A stretch of 64,000 nt of DNA from Spisula solida. Lineage: Eukaryota; Mollusca; Bivalvia; Venerida; Mactridae. The notes under the pieces are model-generated. The model was given only the letters and a program-made list of their open reading frames with translations. It had not been told where the DNA came from and ran no database searches. Of this stretch, positions 13,178 to 27,300 are shown one piece after another; the first letter of the stretch is position 1; each line of letters opens with the position of its first letter. The DNA lies in assembly GCA_947247005.1 (NCBI GenBank), contig OX365947.1:34676760-34740759 (forward strand), written 5' to 3'. The position numbers were made by a program, and so were the translations under genes.

Positions 13178-15432
13178 TAACCTCCAGCTTTGAGGGAAGA
13201 CAGTTTGTGTGATACAAAGAATCCGGGCATGCTACCCTAGCTCTTTCTGAATAGACTACTTGGTTCTTTAATGTGCGTGGTGTATAGCACCGAAACATGA
13301 GAGACTATCTCCGGATTTCCAACCAGTTCATCTCTAGTTGAGTGGGAAATACTGATGTGTTTCTGAATTTCCAGTGCAAGAATGAATGTAGTCATGTATG
13401 CCCTCCAGGTAGGCGGAGGGGGTATAGTTATAGGTTTACATATTATCTTAATTCAATGAAATAAAAGAAAACACTCATACAAAATGTTCATATTCAATGC
13501 ATTTATCCATGTATGTCAAAAATCGTCATGATAAAGCAAAGTTAACAAAACAAAAAACAGTACATATCATACAGTATTTTATATACTACTGTATTTTACA
13601 TTATTGTATAGATTTATTATCCAGTGTATCTCGACTAACATAGATACAACAGTATAACACCAAACTGTACGAGGGGTGATAAAAGTTTCGGGAACAATAT
13701 CTCTGAAATCTTTATTACACAACCGATATCACTGAAACTTTGTCAGATAAAAGATTGGCATATCACAAAATTCAATAGAGAATCACAATTTCAAGGAAAT
13801 GTTAAAATAAATGTATCTACAGATTCTCAAGTTCCATCGACTTACAAGGGTGAAAAATAAATCAGAGAATTTTTTCGAGTATTTATTGATCACCCCTTGT
13901 AGCAGTTCTAAGAAATACATTAACATACAAGCAAGATGTTGGAATTGGGGTCAAAATCCGAGTCTGATTACTTTTAAGAAAAAGCTAACTTAAGATCCTT
14001 ATAAAATATCAATAAACATACTTCAAAAACATAACATTCACAAGGAAATAATTTTAGAATTTTATTAATTCCAATGCATTATCAGTAAGCTAGTTTAAGA
14101 AATTTGCAGTATTTTATAAATTGTTCCTAGCCAGAAATGTACACTAGAAAAAATTTACACTATACTTTATTCTATGATAAAACACAGGTACATATTAATT
14201 TTTTCTTTAAAAAATGCAAGAAAGCAATGATTTGTAAAGTCAATAAATGTGTATAAAAGCTAATCTGACGAATTGAACAAACTTTTGTAGGCTGGATTTG
14301 TATAAATCCGGTTTTCAGTTATTTTTCCAGTTGACCTAATCAGTTTTCATGAAATTTAAATGACCTACTTGTCTGTACAAAGCAAGAATGTCAAATACCT
14401 GACATTAATAAGCTCATTTGACCAAAGCAAGTTATTGAAGAGCATTGTGACTAAACTAACATTCATGTACATATACTATGCTGCAAATTTTAATGCCAAG
14501 CAAGGTGATAGAATTTGGATGTACATGTATATGCATGCACTCTGTATTAAAAAATAACACAAATGCTAAGTATGTACATACAATAATGCAATATTAATAT
14601 AAGTCTAAATCATGATTGCAACAATATAGTAAACAGTAAATTATTCTCTCATCTTTCAACAATACATTGCTCATCTTTTAATGATATATTGTGGCGAATT
14701 TTGTGTATTGATGTGAAACATGTAATTTTGCTTTGTTTATATGTTGAGGGTTGTTCATCAAATATTGGTAGTATTAATCATTATCATATGATGCCATTTG
14801 GCATATTCGACTGAGCATTTTTGATGAGCATGAACTTTGTAGAAGTACCCCCCTTGCATTATACTTAACAATTAACCCATTGAATAGAGCCAGTTAGATA
14901 TAATGAAAAACTTTGTCAACGTAGAATACGATTCGCTAAATTCATAGAGCAATGGAAGACACATAATCCATACTCTGAAATTTGATTGAAGTATTTTGAC
15001 TGGTGTGTAAGTACGTAATTGAGAAATAGCCAACGTTTCCCAGTCGAATACGCCTATTGATAAGATAAACATAGATAACCGACCTACATTTAAACAGGAT
15101 TCTGTAAACATGCTACACATTGACAAGGAAGTGGTTTAAATGAAACAATTTTAATTGACATGAAACTAGTTGTCAATCCAGTACATGTTCACAAGTTAAT
15201 TATAGCACTTGATTGCATAATACAAATAATTCACTTGAATACATATAACAAACCACCTTTAATCATCAATAATCTGACGGAGCGATCTCTGCACGGGTAT
15301 AATGTCAATTATTAAAGTCTTCGTTAATATAAAGATACTAATAAATGCACCTGTGGATTTTCCAAATTGAAAGCATATGGTTTTTCACCTGTGATATCAC
15401 AACCTGACTTTGTTAGCCTTACGAATAATATG
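13178..15432. other. 3' flank of the BCL-3-like gene
   Basis: Sequence downstream of the minus-strand stop codon. Minus-strand ATTAAA-type poly(A) signals (plus-strand 'tttaat') occur near 15,150 and 15,260, and an AATAAA (plus-strand 'tttatt') near 14,167. Which one is used cannot be told. A MITE lies at 13670-13899; nothing else is recognised. Confidence 0.4.
13670..13899. mobile_element. Mariner-like MITE, 230 bp
   Basis: Terminal inverted repeats 'cgaggggtgat' and 'atcaccccttg' are flanked on both sides by TA, the target duplication of the Tc1/mariner group. There is no transposase. The ORF crossing it is spurious. Confidence 0.7.
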
Positions 15433-18384
15433 TTATAATTGTTGTCTTGTATCTGACGATGTAGCAATTGTGGGGATAGTTTCAACAGGATTACGTTTCA
15501 CAAATGAATCTGAATCACTACCATCCATTCCTGACTTCCTAGAAGAAGACTGAAGAGCTTTAGAAAGTCTACTTTTAATGTCTGGATTCACTCTAGTTAA
15601 TGTACCTTCATTGTATAACGCCTTTAGTGATGACAAACCCATTGGTTTTGTCGAAGGATATTGAATTACTTTCCTACCAAGTATATTTGCTGCCGATGGT
15701 ATTGATTTAGTAACAGTTTCTGTATTTGAGACCGATGTTTTACCTGTAGAATGTAAACTGGTTTTAGAATTATCACTTTCATCTACAGTCTTTTTATGTT
15801 TAAAGTCAGAATGTGGCTCAGTGAGAACAATATGTGGTTTCATTGGAGCTGGAGACGACTTCCTCTTCGTGGGTTTGGTGATAGTGTTGTTTTTCCTAGT
15901 ATCTGTTTCAATCTGCGCATGTAAGGATTGAATGTATGCATGCTGGAACGAATTACTGGTGCTTTCTGTAACACCAGTAAGACCATTACTGGATATACTA
16001 ACTCTACCTTCATTTATTACATTCGAAGCATCTTCAGCAGTTTCAAGTTTTTCATCACTCACACTTGAAGTATCCATCGATTCCTTTGCACGTTCAATGG
16101 TCACACTTCCTTTTATAGGTACTGACAGTTCAGATGCTGCAGTTTTAGATGTCACTGAATCAGTGGCATCAGGTTGGGTAGATGTGCTACCTGCTGCATC
16201 TAAAGTGGAAAATTGAGCAGACTGAATCATTTGCTTTAGAACTCGAGATGACTGCTCTGAATTATCAATAAATATCCGTACAGGTTTGTATTTACCAGTG
16301 TCCCCGTCATGATAATACAAAACATGAGACTGTCCAGTTTTTAACAGATTGTCCACTACTGATACTGGTTCTGAACTAGATGGATTAGATGAAATTTCTG
16401 TAGATTTAGATGAGATCTTATCTGATATTAGTTGTTTTCCATCCTGCATATTATGGTCTTTTTGAATATCATTGACAAGTTTTATTTCATTAGTCACATT
16501 CATAGATTCAGATTTACTTTTCACATCATCTGACTCCTTTAACTTATCACTAGCTGTCCTTGTCTCTTCTTCTTTGTTAATACCATCTTTCACTACCTTT
16601 TCTGCTGCTTGGAGATCTATGTCAGCAGCAGATTCTCTTATATCACTTTTACCTGAAACTTTAATACCCGCTGCCTTATCGAATTCTTCTGCTGTCCCAT
16701 TATTATCGTTTAGATTATTACCTTCATCGGACATGTTTTCATCAATAACAAGACCACTTTCACCATCTTCATCTAAATCCATCACTAATGTTTGCTCTTC
16801 AATAGAATTTCTCACATTATCTGTAGACACATCTAGTTTAGTCTCAGTGACAACCAACAATTTGTTCTTTACACATTCAGAAGTATTGTATACTTCTGCT
16901 TTACCTGATAGTTTGTTTTTCATATCATCGGAAAGTTCAACTTCCATGGAATCATCTGAGTGGTCAGAAAAAGCCTCATAGTCTTTATTAACCTTATCAC
17001 TGATGTTCCCTAACACAGATGTACTCACAGTACTTTTAACAAAATTAGAAGTTGGTATGTTTTGTTCATTCTGATCCGAATGTTTGGGTAACGACTGAAT
17101 TCCAGGAAAATCAGTAGGATTTAAAGAATTAGCAGTGGAGTCAATTAATCTCTCATTAACGGAAATTTTACCTGAGCCCTTGTTAACAACTTCAGGGTTT
17201 TCAGATGAAGCACTATGGTCATCTTCAATCTTGGAATCATTATCTTCACTGTTGATTGGTTCCTCACTAATAATTACATTACTACTACTACTTACTTCAG
17301 TTTCTGGTTTTGTGTTCATTGTATGGTCAGTGTTTTGTGTATTGTCTTGTTTGTCACTACTGTCACATTCTGTTGATACTTTATTTATTACAGGTACAGG
17401 AGAACTACTGACACTGGGTGCTGAAGAAATGGCGAGATCATCCACAGCATTCTCATCAGTGTCAAGACATTCTGAAGTAGCTCTGGATAAAACTGGCATT
17501 GCAGGTGACTCAACTTCATCCATAGTTTCACTAATGTTTGTCTCAATGTTTGCATTGTTAGGAGTTACATTGTGTACTGTTTCACTAGAATCACATTCAT
17601 TGCTAACAAGTACACTCGATTCCACATCCTTTTTATAATCCTTTTCATTAAGTTCATAGGAATTACCTCCAGTATGTTCAGCAATCTGTTTAGACTCCAG
17701 AGCCTTAGGCTTATCATGTTCCACAGTTTGAGTTACAGTGGTACTTACATTAGTATTGTTCCAAGATGCATCAGATTGTTCACCTACTTGCATTCTATCA
17801 TTATTTTGAACTTTATCACTTCCATAAACTTCGTTATGACCCTTTTGTACATCAGGTGTATGTGTAATATCCGGAATGGGCTTTAAGCCGTAAACCTGAT
17901 TCATTTTCTCAAACAATTTTTGAGCATACAATGGGTGAAGGTTTAGAAATAAGTTTTTGAAAGCATTAGCTTTCTCGGAAAGCTCATCACTTCCACTTGT
18001 CCTTGAATCATTTACTTTAACACTAGAATTCTCAGAAGTAACCTTACTTTCAAGGGCAGCAACTAATGAGGCATGTTTTTCAATCACATTGCTTTTCTGT
18101 GAATGTTTCTCCTTGTGGTTTTTACTTTCCTTCTTTCCTCTCTTACGTGGTGGTCTCCCTTTGGGTTCAGGTGTTGGTGTTGGTGTAGGTGTCTGTATGT
18201 TGTTTCCTCTCATACTTAAATCAATGGGTGAAGAAGTTGATGATTGCCTGGAGTATGATGGTCTGTTATCCGGCGAGTCTCTGGACCTGTCGTATTCCTC
18301 GTACACAAGCGGTACTCCATTTACTGATGGTCGTCTCTTAGACTCAGAGAAATCTGTCCTGCTGGGAATTCTTGCAATAGGAAC
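15433..18384 (-). CDS. BCL-3-like exon 8: long acidic Ser/Thr-rich C-terminus
   Basis: A single terminal exon encodes residues 577-1559. Just after the ankyrin block it has PIDLS (629-633, DNA 18228-18214), an exact match to the PxDLS motif bound by the co-repressor CtBP. Next come a Thr-Pro run and 'GRPPRKRGKK' (652-661), an AT-hook-like or nuclear-localisation basic patch. The remaining 900 residues are low-complexity and rich in Ser, Thr, Asp, Glu, Asn and Lys, with no domain I recognise and probably disordered. The last 60 residues turn basic and Ser-rich again. The plus-strand ORFs of 94-169 aa across this exon are shadows. Confidence 0.88.
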   Translation of the reverse strand, partial: VPIARIPSRTDFSESKRRPSVNGVPLVYEEYDRSRDSPDNRPSYSRQSSTSSPIDLSMRGNNIQTPTPTPTPEPKGRPPRKRGKKESKNHKEKHSQKSNVIEKHASLVAALESKVTSENSSVKVNDSRTSGSDELSEKANAFKNLFLNLHPLYAQKLFEKMNQVYGLKPIPDITHTPDVQKGHNEVYGSDKVQNNDRMQVGEQSDASWNNTNVSTTVTQTVEHDKPKALESKQIAEHTGGNSYELNEKDYKKDVESSVLVSNECDSSETVHNVTPNNANIETNISETMDEVESPAMPVLSRATSECLDTDENAVDDLAISSAPSVSSSPVPVINKVSTECDSSDKQDNTQNTDHTMNTKPETEVSSSSNVIISEEPINSEDNDSKIEDDHSASSENPEVVNKGSGKISVNERLIDSTANSLNPTDFPGIQSLPKHSDQNEQNIPTSNFVKSTVSTSVLGNISDKVNKDYEAFSDHSDDSMEVELSDDMKNKLSGKAEVYNTSECVKNKLLVVTETKLDVSTDNVRNSIEEQTLVMDLDEDGESGLVIDENMSDEGNNLNDNNGTAEEFDKAAGIKVSGKSDIRESAADIDLQAAEKVVKDGINKEEETRTASDKLKESDDVKSKSESMNVTNEIKLVNDIQKDHNMQDGKQLISDKISSKSTEISSNPSSSEPVSVVDNLLKTGQSHVLYYHDGDTGKYKPVRIFIDNSEQSSRVLKQMIQSAQFSTLDAAGSTSTQPDATDSVTSKTAASELSVPIKGSVTIERAKESMDTSSVSDEKLETAEDASNVINEGRVSISSNGLTGVTESTSNSFQHAYIQSLHAQIETDTRKNNTITKPTKRKSSPAPMKPHIVLTEPHSDFKHKKTVDESDNSKTSLHSTGKTSVSNTETVTKSIPSAANILGRKVIQYPSTKPMGLSSLKALYNEGTLTRVNPDIKSRLSKALQSSSRKSGMDGSDSDSFVKRNPVETIPTIATSSDTRQQL

Positions 18385-21300
18385 CTTTAAAATACCAGTA
18401 AATTAGTTAAGTGTGATTGCAGATAATGAATAATTCTTCATAGCATTAGATGTATGGTTTGCTTAAGAAATATTTCTAGGTTTGAGTTGTGTGTATATTT
18501 TTTATATACATGCACCAACACATTTTTCAGAAACTTTCAAGATTAGCAAGCAGATTAATAATTTAGTTGTTGCCGTTTTAAATATCATTTTTCATCAGGT
18601 ATACATAATATCATGGTATCATATCAGTTGATGGGATAAATATAGATAGTACAAACATGCTTAAGAATTTCTGAAACACATTCATTTTACAATAGTTATA
18701 CAATACCTTCTTAGCTTGATGTATATACTGTGGATCTTCCACCCTGACATTATCTAGAGCGATGTTAAGTAGATGTAACATGTCATCCATTTTACCAGCT
18801 TGAGCAATCATCAGAGGCGTCACACCTATAAAAGGTAATAAACAAGGTAAAGGTGGCTGCTGTCTATGGGAATACTGATTCACAGAAAGGAGAAATAAAC
18901 CAGTAACAGGGTCTCGATAGCCAGTAAAACAGAGCATACTACAAATTTGGCTGAATTAATCTGTGTGCCTCCAAAGCACTGGCTACCAGAGTTCAAATAC
19001 AGATGAAGGCACTCATATGCCATTATTTCAGCAGAAAGCTGACTGACAAATAAAGGCTATGCTTGGCATTTTTTAAGACAATAAATTGGTCTAGGTTCAA
19101 CACGTCCAAACTGTTGTTGACCTGAATCATTTACAGTTTACTTTTAACTGTTTGAATTATCCGAGATTTATAAATACTATGATGAAACACCAACATGTCC
19201 AGGTTTATCATCACTTATACCAGGGACAATCTGTTATATGTCTGAGCTTATACTAGTATATACTAGTATTAACATCTTCTCAATAAACTTTTTTTCAAAA
19301 TTCACATGTTTTATTTGATTAACTATTTCAAAGTGCTTCAACATGTATGCTTTGAGCAAACATTGGAACATCAATTTAAGTCTATCGAATAATATGCTGA
19401 ACAGAAACCCACACCAAAATAAAAGTTAAGAAACACATGTATAGATATTCTGTACACACACAGTATTATTCTCGATACATGTTTTTTAGTTCTGTCAGAG
19501 AAATGTACTGTTTTCATATGGGTCTGACGGAAATGAAAACCGATGTAACACTCTGACAAAACTCAGGATACATCACATTTTGAGTTCCGTCTGAGCGTTA
19601 CATGCTTTTATTAGTTCCGTCAGAGTCATATGTAAACAGAACAATTCTCTGACGGCAGTGAGAAGCGATGCATCAGGATAAATACCCTGATACATGTATA
19701 TTCTTTCATTGGGTTTTATGTTTTTATGTCATGTATGATGGATATCATAAAACAGTTGATCCAAACAGTTTGCCTGCAATTAATTATAAATCAGTACTAA
19801 TTAGCTCTGCCACAGGCAACTGTCAACTTCTGTACATGTGGAGAACATGACTGTAGACAGTAGGACTTTGAGACTCGACTGTTTTGTGGAGCATGGTAAT
19901 GCCTGGTTCCCGACTCAATGTTTCAGGGGACGGGAAACAGACAGCAACCTGCTCCACAGAACAAAGAACATAGCCTGCTCAGCCTTTGAACCAATCCAGA
20001 TACATAGCATGGTTTAAGATATACCTGTACCTCAAAATACATGTAGGTAGGTATTTTACATTGTTAGTCATAGTAGTGTTACTATTAATTTGCTACTCAT
20101 AAATACATTTCAAGACCGTGCAAAGTAGGGGCCATTTAAAGCCCTCGAAGTAGGGGCTACATAAACCCCTAAAAGTATGGGATCATTTAAACCCTACAAA
20201 GTAGGGGCCATTTAAGCCCCAAAAAGTAAGGACCATTTTAACCCTTCAAAGTAGGGGCAATTTAAACCCCTAAAAGTAGTTGCCATTTAAACCCCTCAAA
20301 GTAGGGCCATTTAACCCCCCCCCAAAGTAGGGCCATTTAAACCCCCCAAAGTAGGGGCTATTCTTGTAACATGTTAGGGTTGTGCCAGATCAATAATTAA
20401 AAGCCCTTAAAATGTTTTGCATTAGAGACATCAGTTATGATGGTTATACAGTTAGAATTGTTTACCTGCATAGTTCTGTAATTCAGCATTAGCTCCATTC
20501 CCCAACAAGTAGCGTACTATTCTACATCTGCTATATTCCACTGCATACATTAATACACTCCGTCCAGCCTTACCATCCTATAAACAAATAATCACTTTAT
20601 TCATTCCTCCAGTCACATTATACTGACACCAGGCCCCGATCTCCAGAAGCGTCTCAATATGAGAAAAATCTCATCTCAAATATGGTCATGTGTCTTTAAG
20701 ATAATTTCAACTGGATACTGAACTCTAATTTTCCATCACAAAACAGAAACAGTATTCTAAGTTAATTACAGTAAAAGTTGAGACTTCTAACTTCATATTC
20801 TGATTTGAGCAAAATCTCAATTTGAGCTGAGATTTCTACTTCAGATGCCTCGAGAGATTGGAGCCAAGGTTTCATTGATTGGCAGTAGCTTCACTCAAGA
20901 GCTATGTCTGAATGTGATAAATATAGTAAGGGAAATAACTCACTGACAATTGATCTCAGCATAACATGCAACTGATGCTTCTCAATATTTCAACCTACTT
21001 AAGGCCCTTTTCATGATACAGTATTACATAAATGATGGCCGAAATTCAAACCAGGGACCTCCGGATTGGTAGTCAAGAGTGCTAACAACTCAGCCACCAT
21101 TCCACTCCAATCATGAAATAAAACACCAGCCTTACTGGATGAAAGTTGAGCACCAACCAGGTGGGTACTTCAGACCTAGTACTTTTGAAAAAAAAAAGTT
21201 TAGAGTCCCACTGGTCAACAGTATTTCATTCATTCCAGTTACATATTCCTGACACCAGGACTAAGCTGAGCATCAAAAAGGAGTACAAATATCAGTACCA

Positions 21301-24300
21301 TTTATGATGTCTTAATGTGGGAACCTCACACATTAATTTTACCACTACGCTATCAAAGTGGACCAAGTACATTTTGTAAGTACATTTTGTACTTGGATAA
21401 GAAGTCGAAATATAATTCCTGAGTATAAAAGACATAAGTTTGTAAGTACATTTTGTACTTGGATAAGAAGTCGAAATATAATTCCCGAGTATAAAAGACA
21501 TAAGTTTGTAAGTACATTTTGTACTTGGATAAGAAGTCGAAATATAATTCCTGAGTATAAAAGACATAAAAATACATCTTTGTGGGTATCAATCAAATAA
21601 ATTAACAGGTGAATAATTACACTGAGTGAAATTCAGGCAAAAACAGAAATTTTCATGTTCAAATATAGTACCTGAGCGTTGACGTCTGCTCCATGATGCA
21701 CAAGTTCTGCTAACATATTAAAGTTGTCAAGTTCTACACATGTGTGCAATGGAAAGTAACCTTCAATGAAAAGCCAATAAAATATTAAGTGTTACCATGG
21801 AAAAGTTGAAAATTGGATAATGAGGTTCATAACATGGATGCTTTATCACAGAGTTTTGTTTATTTGTATGTTAAACATAGGGAACAAACAATTTAATACA
21901 AGAGGGCCCAAAGGGCCCTAGGTCGCTCACCTGTTATAGCAGTACATGCAAGACCTGTGATTTGACCTAGAGACCTAGTTCTTGGCCCCATATGGCGCAA
22001 TATCGCACTTGACCTAGATTTTGTTGAGATGATCACTCTGACCAAGTTTCATAAGGATTAGGCTAAAATTGTGACCTCTAGTGACTATACAAGGTTTTTC
22101 TATGATTTGACCTTGTGACCAAGTTTTTGACCCCGGATGACCCAATATCGAACTTGACCTAGATTTTGTTGTGATAATCATTGTGACCAAGTTTCATAAA
22201 GATTAGGTCAAAATCGTGACCTCTAGTGACTACACAAGGTTTCTCTATGATTTGACCTTGTGACCTAGTTTTTGACCCCGGATGACCCAATATCGAACTT
22301 GACCTAGATTTTGTTTAGATGATCATTGTGACCAAGTTTCATAAAGATTAAGTCAAAATTGTGACCTCTAGTGTCTACACAGGGTTTTTCTATTTTTTGA
22401 CCTTGTGACCTAGTTTTTAACCCCGGATGACCCAATATAGTACTTGACCTAGATTTTGTTGAGATGATCATTGTGACCAAGTTTCATAAAGATTAAGTCA
22501 AAATTGTGACCTCTAGTGTCTACACAAGGTTTTTTTATGATTTGACCTTGTGACCTAGTTTTTGACCCCGGATGACCCAATATCGAACTTGACCTAGATT
22601 TTGTTGTGATAATCATTGTGACCAAGTTTCATAAATATTAGGTCAAATTTGTGACCTCTAGTGACTACACAAGGTTTTTCTATGATTTGACCTTGTGACC
22701 TAGTTTTTGACCCTGAATGACCCAATATCGAACTTGACCTAGATTTTGTTGAGATGATCATTGTGACCAAGTTACATAAAGATTAAGTCAAAATTGTGAC
22801 CTCTAGTGTCTACACAAGCAAATTGTTGACGGACGGACGGACGGACTGACGACGGACGACGGACGAAGAGTGATCACAAAAGCTCACTCTGTCACTTTGT
22901 GACAGGTGAGCTAAAAAGAAGTAAAACATTGTGGGGTATTTTATCCTCTGAAGTATAAGTAAAACACAAAATACTTCAGGTTGAACCCAGAGCTATCACA
23001 TTCACTAAAATGGGATTAAAACCTCAGCATAACTGCATTGCCACACACAATTTATAGAAATTCAAAGAAACCTGTGTGTCAGACATTATGATACTTATAA
23101 CAAGAGGGCCCAAAGGGCCATAGGTCGCTCACCTGTCCTAGTTGTTCATGAACCCCCAATGGTAGCCTCTATTGCATGTACAAGGTTTTCAAATTGACAT
23201 ATTGAAATGATTTGACCTTGTGACCTAGTTTTTGACCCCGGATGACCAAATATCGAACTTGACCTAGATTTTATTGAGATGATCATTGTGACCAAGTTTC
23301 ATAAAGATTAGACCAAAATTGTAACCTCTAGTGACTACACAAGGTTTTTCTATGATTTGACCTTGTGACCTAGTTTTTAACACCGGATGACCCAATATCG
23401 AACTTGACCTAGATATTGATAAGATGATTATTGTGACCAAGTTTCATTAAGATTAGGCCAAAATTGTGACCTCTAGTGACTACACAAGGTTTTTCTATGA
23501 TTTGACATTGTGACCTAGTTTTTTACCGCAGATTTCCCAATATCGAACTTGACCTAGATTTTGTTGACATGATCATTGTGACCAAGTTTCATAAAGATAA
23601 GGCCAAAATTGTGACCTTTAGTGACTACCCAAGGTTTTTCTATGATTTGACCTTGTGACCTAGTTTTTGACCCAGGATGACCCAATATAGAACTTGACCT
23701 AGATTTTGTTGACATGATCATTGTGACCTAGTTTCATAAAGATTAAGTCAAAATTGTGACCTCTACAGACTACACAAGGTTTTTCTATGATTTGACCTTG
23801 TGACCTAGTTTTTGACCTTTGATAACCCAGTATCGAACTTGACCGAGATTTTGTTAAGATGATCATTCTGACCAAGTTTCATAAAGATTAGGTCAAAATT
23901 GTCACCTCTAGTGACTACACAAGATTTTTCTATGATTTGACCTTGTGACCTAGTTTTTGACCCTGAATGACCCAATATCGAACTTGACCTAGATTTTGTT
24001 GAGGTGATCATTGTGACCAAGTTTCATAAAGATTAGGCCAAAGTTGTGACCTCTAGTGTCTACACAAACAAAGTGTGGACGGACGACGGACGGACGGACG
24101 ACGGACGAAGAGTGATCACAAAAGCTCACCCTGTCACTTTGTGACAGGTGAGCTAAAAACAAGTCAAAGGGAAATAACTCTTATATGCCAAGGCTTGGGT
24201 AGATGCAGGATAAGATTGCAGTTTTGCATGATAAACCGGTGAACAGATCACATACATAAGAATTAATCAAGAAGGTCGTAGGCCTGAGTGATACATAACT

Positions 24301-27300
24301 ATGCATATGAACGACAAACCGAGATCTATTCACCGGTATATCATGCAAAACTGCAATCTATTTGCATTCTAACACGTGTAATGTGTGCAATTTTATACGG
24401 ACTAATTTATTTGTGGAGTTGTTTAGCTATTTTTCATGTTGCTATAGACAACTTCTGCTGTTCAAAGTATCGTAACGTCTGCCCTTGGATTTTTAAGCAT
24501 TTATACTATTCTGTTTATTTAATGCCAAATTTCAAATATTTATTTCACATTTACGCATATGAATTGATACATGCAAAAACATATTGCTAGAATATGAATA
24601 TAATCAAATAGATACACAGAAACGCTACCAAAAGAAAATTATGCAAAACGTCACGCTTTACGGAACGTCACAATTCATGACGTCATAAAATAAACAAGAC
24701 GTAAATGTCATTGATAAAAATTGCAAAATATATGTATGAGATAAATTAAACAGCCGAAATTCGACCGTGATATACCGTTTATTTAATAACGCTATGACTC
24801 TATACGTTTACATGGAGAAAAGTAGAGACAGTGTTAGAATGTGTAATAAATAACTAATGAATGAGAGAAGAGTAGTGTTTATCACATAACCTGCGTTCCA
24901 GGAGTGCCGTAAAGCTGTGCCGTAAATATCGTTCGGCACTCCCAGACTGTGCAATAAATATGTAAAAGAGCTTGACGTGATGTTAGCCAATCCATGCATT
25001 AATCCGTCAATGACGTCAGGATAATATCAACGTCGCCATGACGTCGCGCTAATTGTACAGCTGAATTTTGGCTGAAACTGATGCAGCGTACATCATCCTT
25101 TTGAACAATAATAAGCGTTTTCTAAGGTTATGTGATAAATAGAATCTTACATTCGTGCTCATTACATACGAGTTTTATTAAGTCAACAAAAACAATATGA
25201 CACTCGGCAAAGCCTTGTGTCATATCATTTTAATAAAATTTAATTTTATTAATTTATTAATTTTTATTAATTTTTTATTTCGTTTAATAAAACTCGTATG
25301 TAATGAGCACTCATGCAAGATCCTCTATATAATATTATAGTTTCATCTTTCAGGAATTATTGTTATTATAGTTTGTACAGAAGCTATTATTATTATGTTT
25401 TGAACAGAAAGGTAACCTTACCTTCATAATCTCTACAATTCAAATTTATTTCCATTCTAGAATCTTTCAACACAGCATCCATACACTCGTCAAATTGTTT
25501 ACAGATGGATGAGTGGACAGATGTACATCCGTGTCGGTCGAGAAGATTAGGATTGGCACCAGCAGAAAGAAGAGCTTTCATGATATCCGGTTTGTTTACA
25601 ATTATCGCTAAATGAAGAGGGGTCTGAAAATAGGAAGGTTCAATTTTTACAATAATTTCCAAGGGGTCCTACTGAGGCAAAATGTCAAATCCTGAAAATG
25701 AGTCAAAAGTCTGTTTTGGCGTCATTAGCACACATCCATACAGCCAAACTCTGTTTCAAACATAGTTCTATAGTTAAATATCAACTTATGAAACTTCAAA
25801 TGACCATAACTTTGTTAATTCTTTGAATTTTTTCATTAAATAACTTTCATTTTCTACATAAAAATTCACTCTTTATAGAGCAACAAATTCAGATTTCTGG
25901 ATTTTTCCAGAATTATAGGACCCATTCCTCATTCTTGTCCACCGGCATAGTCATCTGACACCAGAATCTAGGCACTTAACTAACCACTGATTGTCACTTA
26001 ACTAACCACTGATTGTATGACTATGTAATTTCCTCTACTAAATACATGTGTGTATTTTAGGGCATATTTGTAGCTGTAATATGGCAATAGTATTCCACAC
26101 CCTGACATCTATGTTTGCCCCTTCTCATTGTTCTCCTCTTAAAGCATTGTTGATGAGTTTCGTCTATTTTCCTTTCTCATTCAAAACAACCCATAATTAT
26201 AAGCTATTACAATGTACTTTGATAAATGTTTCCAAATTCCGAATGTTAGCGCCTTTTTTCTGTTTTTCCCAAAATTGCCATAAAGAATGCAAAAATATAA
26301 CAAAAAAGGGTACATAATTTCAACAAAATACATTTTATAATATACATAAATCAAATGCACAATACCAATTTGAAATTATCACCAAGTAATGATATTATTG
26401 ATTCATGCAAAGTACCTGTTGTAGTTTGTTGAATCTATCCACAGTTTTCCCAGACATCAACATTATATCTATAAACTTCTTCACTAACTCAGTGTCTTCA
26501 TGCACAACAGCTATATGGAGAGGTCTGAAATCAAGGGAGATAATTGTACAACAGCTATATGGAGAGGTCTGAAATCAAGGGAGATAATTGTACAACAGCT
26601 ATATGGAGAGGTCTGAAATCAAGGGAGATAATTGTACAACAACTATATGGAGAGGTCTGAAATCAAGGGAGATAATTGTACAACAGCTATATGCAGAGGT
26701 CTGAAGTCAAGGGAGATAATTGTACAACAGCTATATGGAGAGGTCTGAAATCAAGGGAGATAATTGTACAACAGCTATATGCAGAGGTCTGAAATCAAGG
26801 GAGATAATCGTACAACAGCTATATGGAGAGGTCTGAAATCAAGGGAGATAATTGTACAAAAGCTATATGAAGAGATCTGAAATCAAGGGAGATAATTGTA
26901 CAACAGCTATATGGAGAGATCTGAAATCAAGGGAGATAATTGTACAACAGCTATATGGAGAGGTCTGAAATCAAGGGAGATAATCGTACAACAGCTATAT
27001 GGAGAGGTCTGAAATCAAGGGAGATAATTGTACAACAGCTATATGCAGAGGTCTGAAATCAAGGGAGATAGTTGTACAACAGCTATATGCAGAGGTCTGA
27101 AATCAAGGGAGATAATTGTAAAATAGCTATTTTGAGAGATCTGAAATCAAGGGAGATAATTGTACAACAGCTATATGGAGAGATCTGAAATCAAGGGAGA
27201 TAATTGTACAACAGCTATATGGAGAGATCTGAAATCAAGGGAGATAATTGTACAACAGCTATATGGAGAGATCTGAAATCAAGGGAGATAATTGTACAAC

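Noticed and set aside
11219..13230. ORFs of 350-650 codons on both strands over the 39-bp array
   Set aside because: They exist because the unit length is a multiple of three and lacks stops. No unique coding sequence, splice sites or promoter accompanies them, and no frame is favoured.
15932..18406. Plus-strand ORFs of 94-169 codons
   Set aside because: Shadows of BCL-3-like exon 8; they are hydrophobic Ser/Leu-rich translations of the opposite strand.
21345..21600. Overlapping ORFs of 79-91 codons in several frames
   Set aside because: Produced by the 66-bp tandem repeat.
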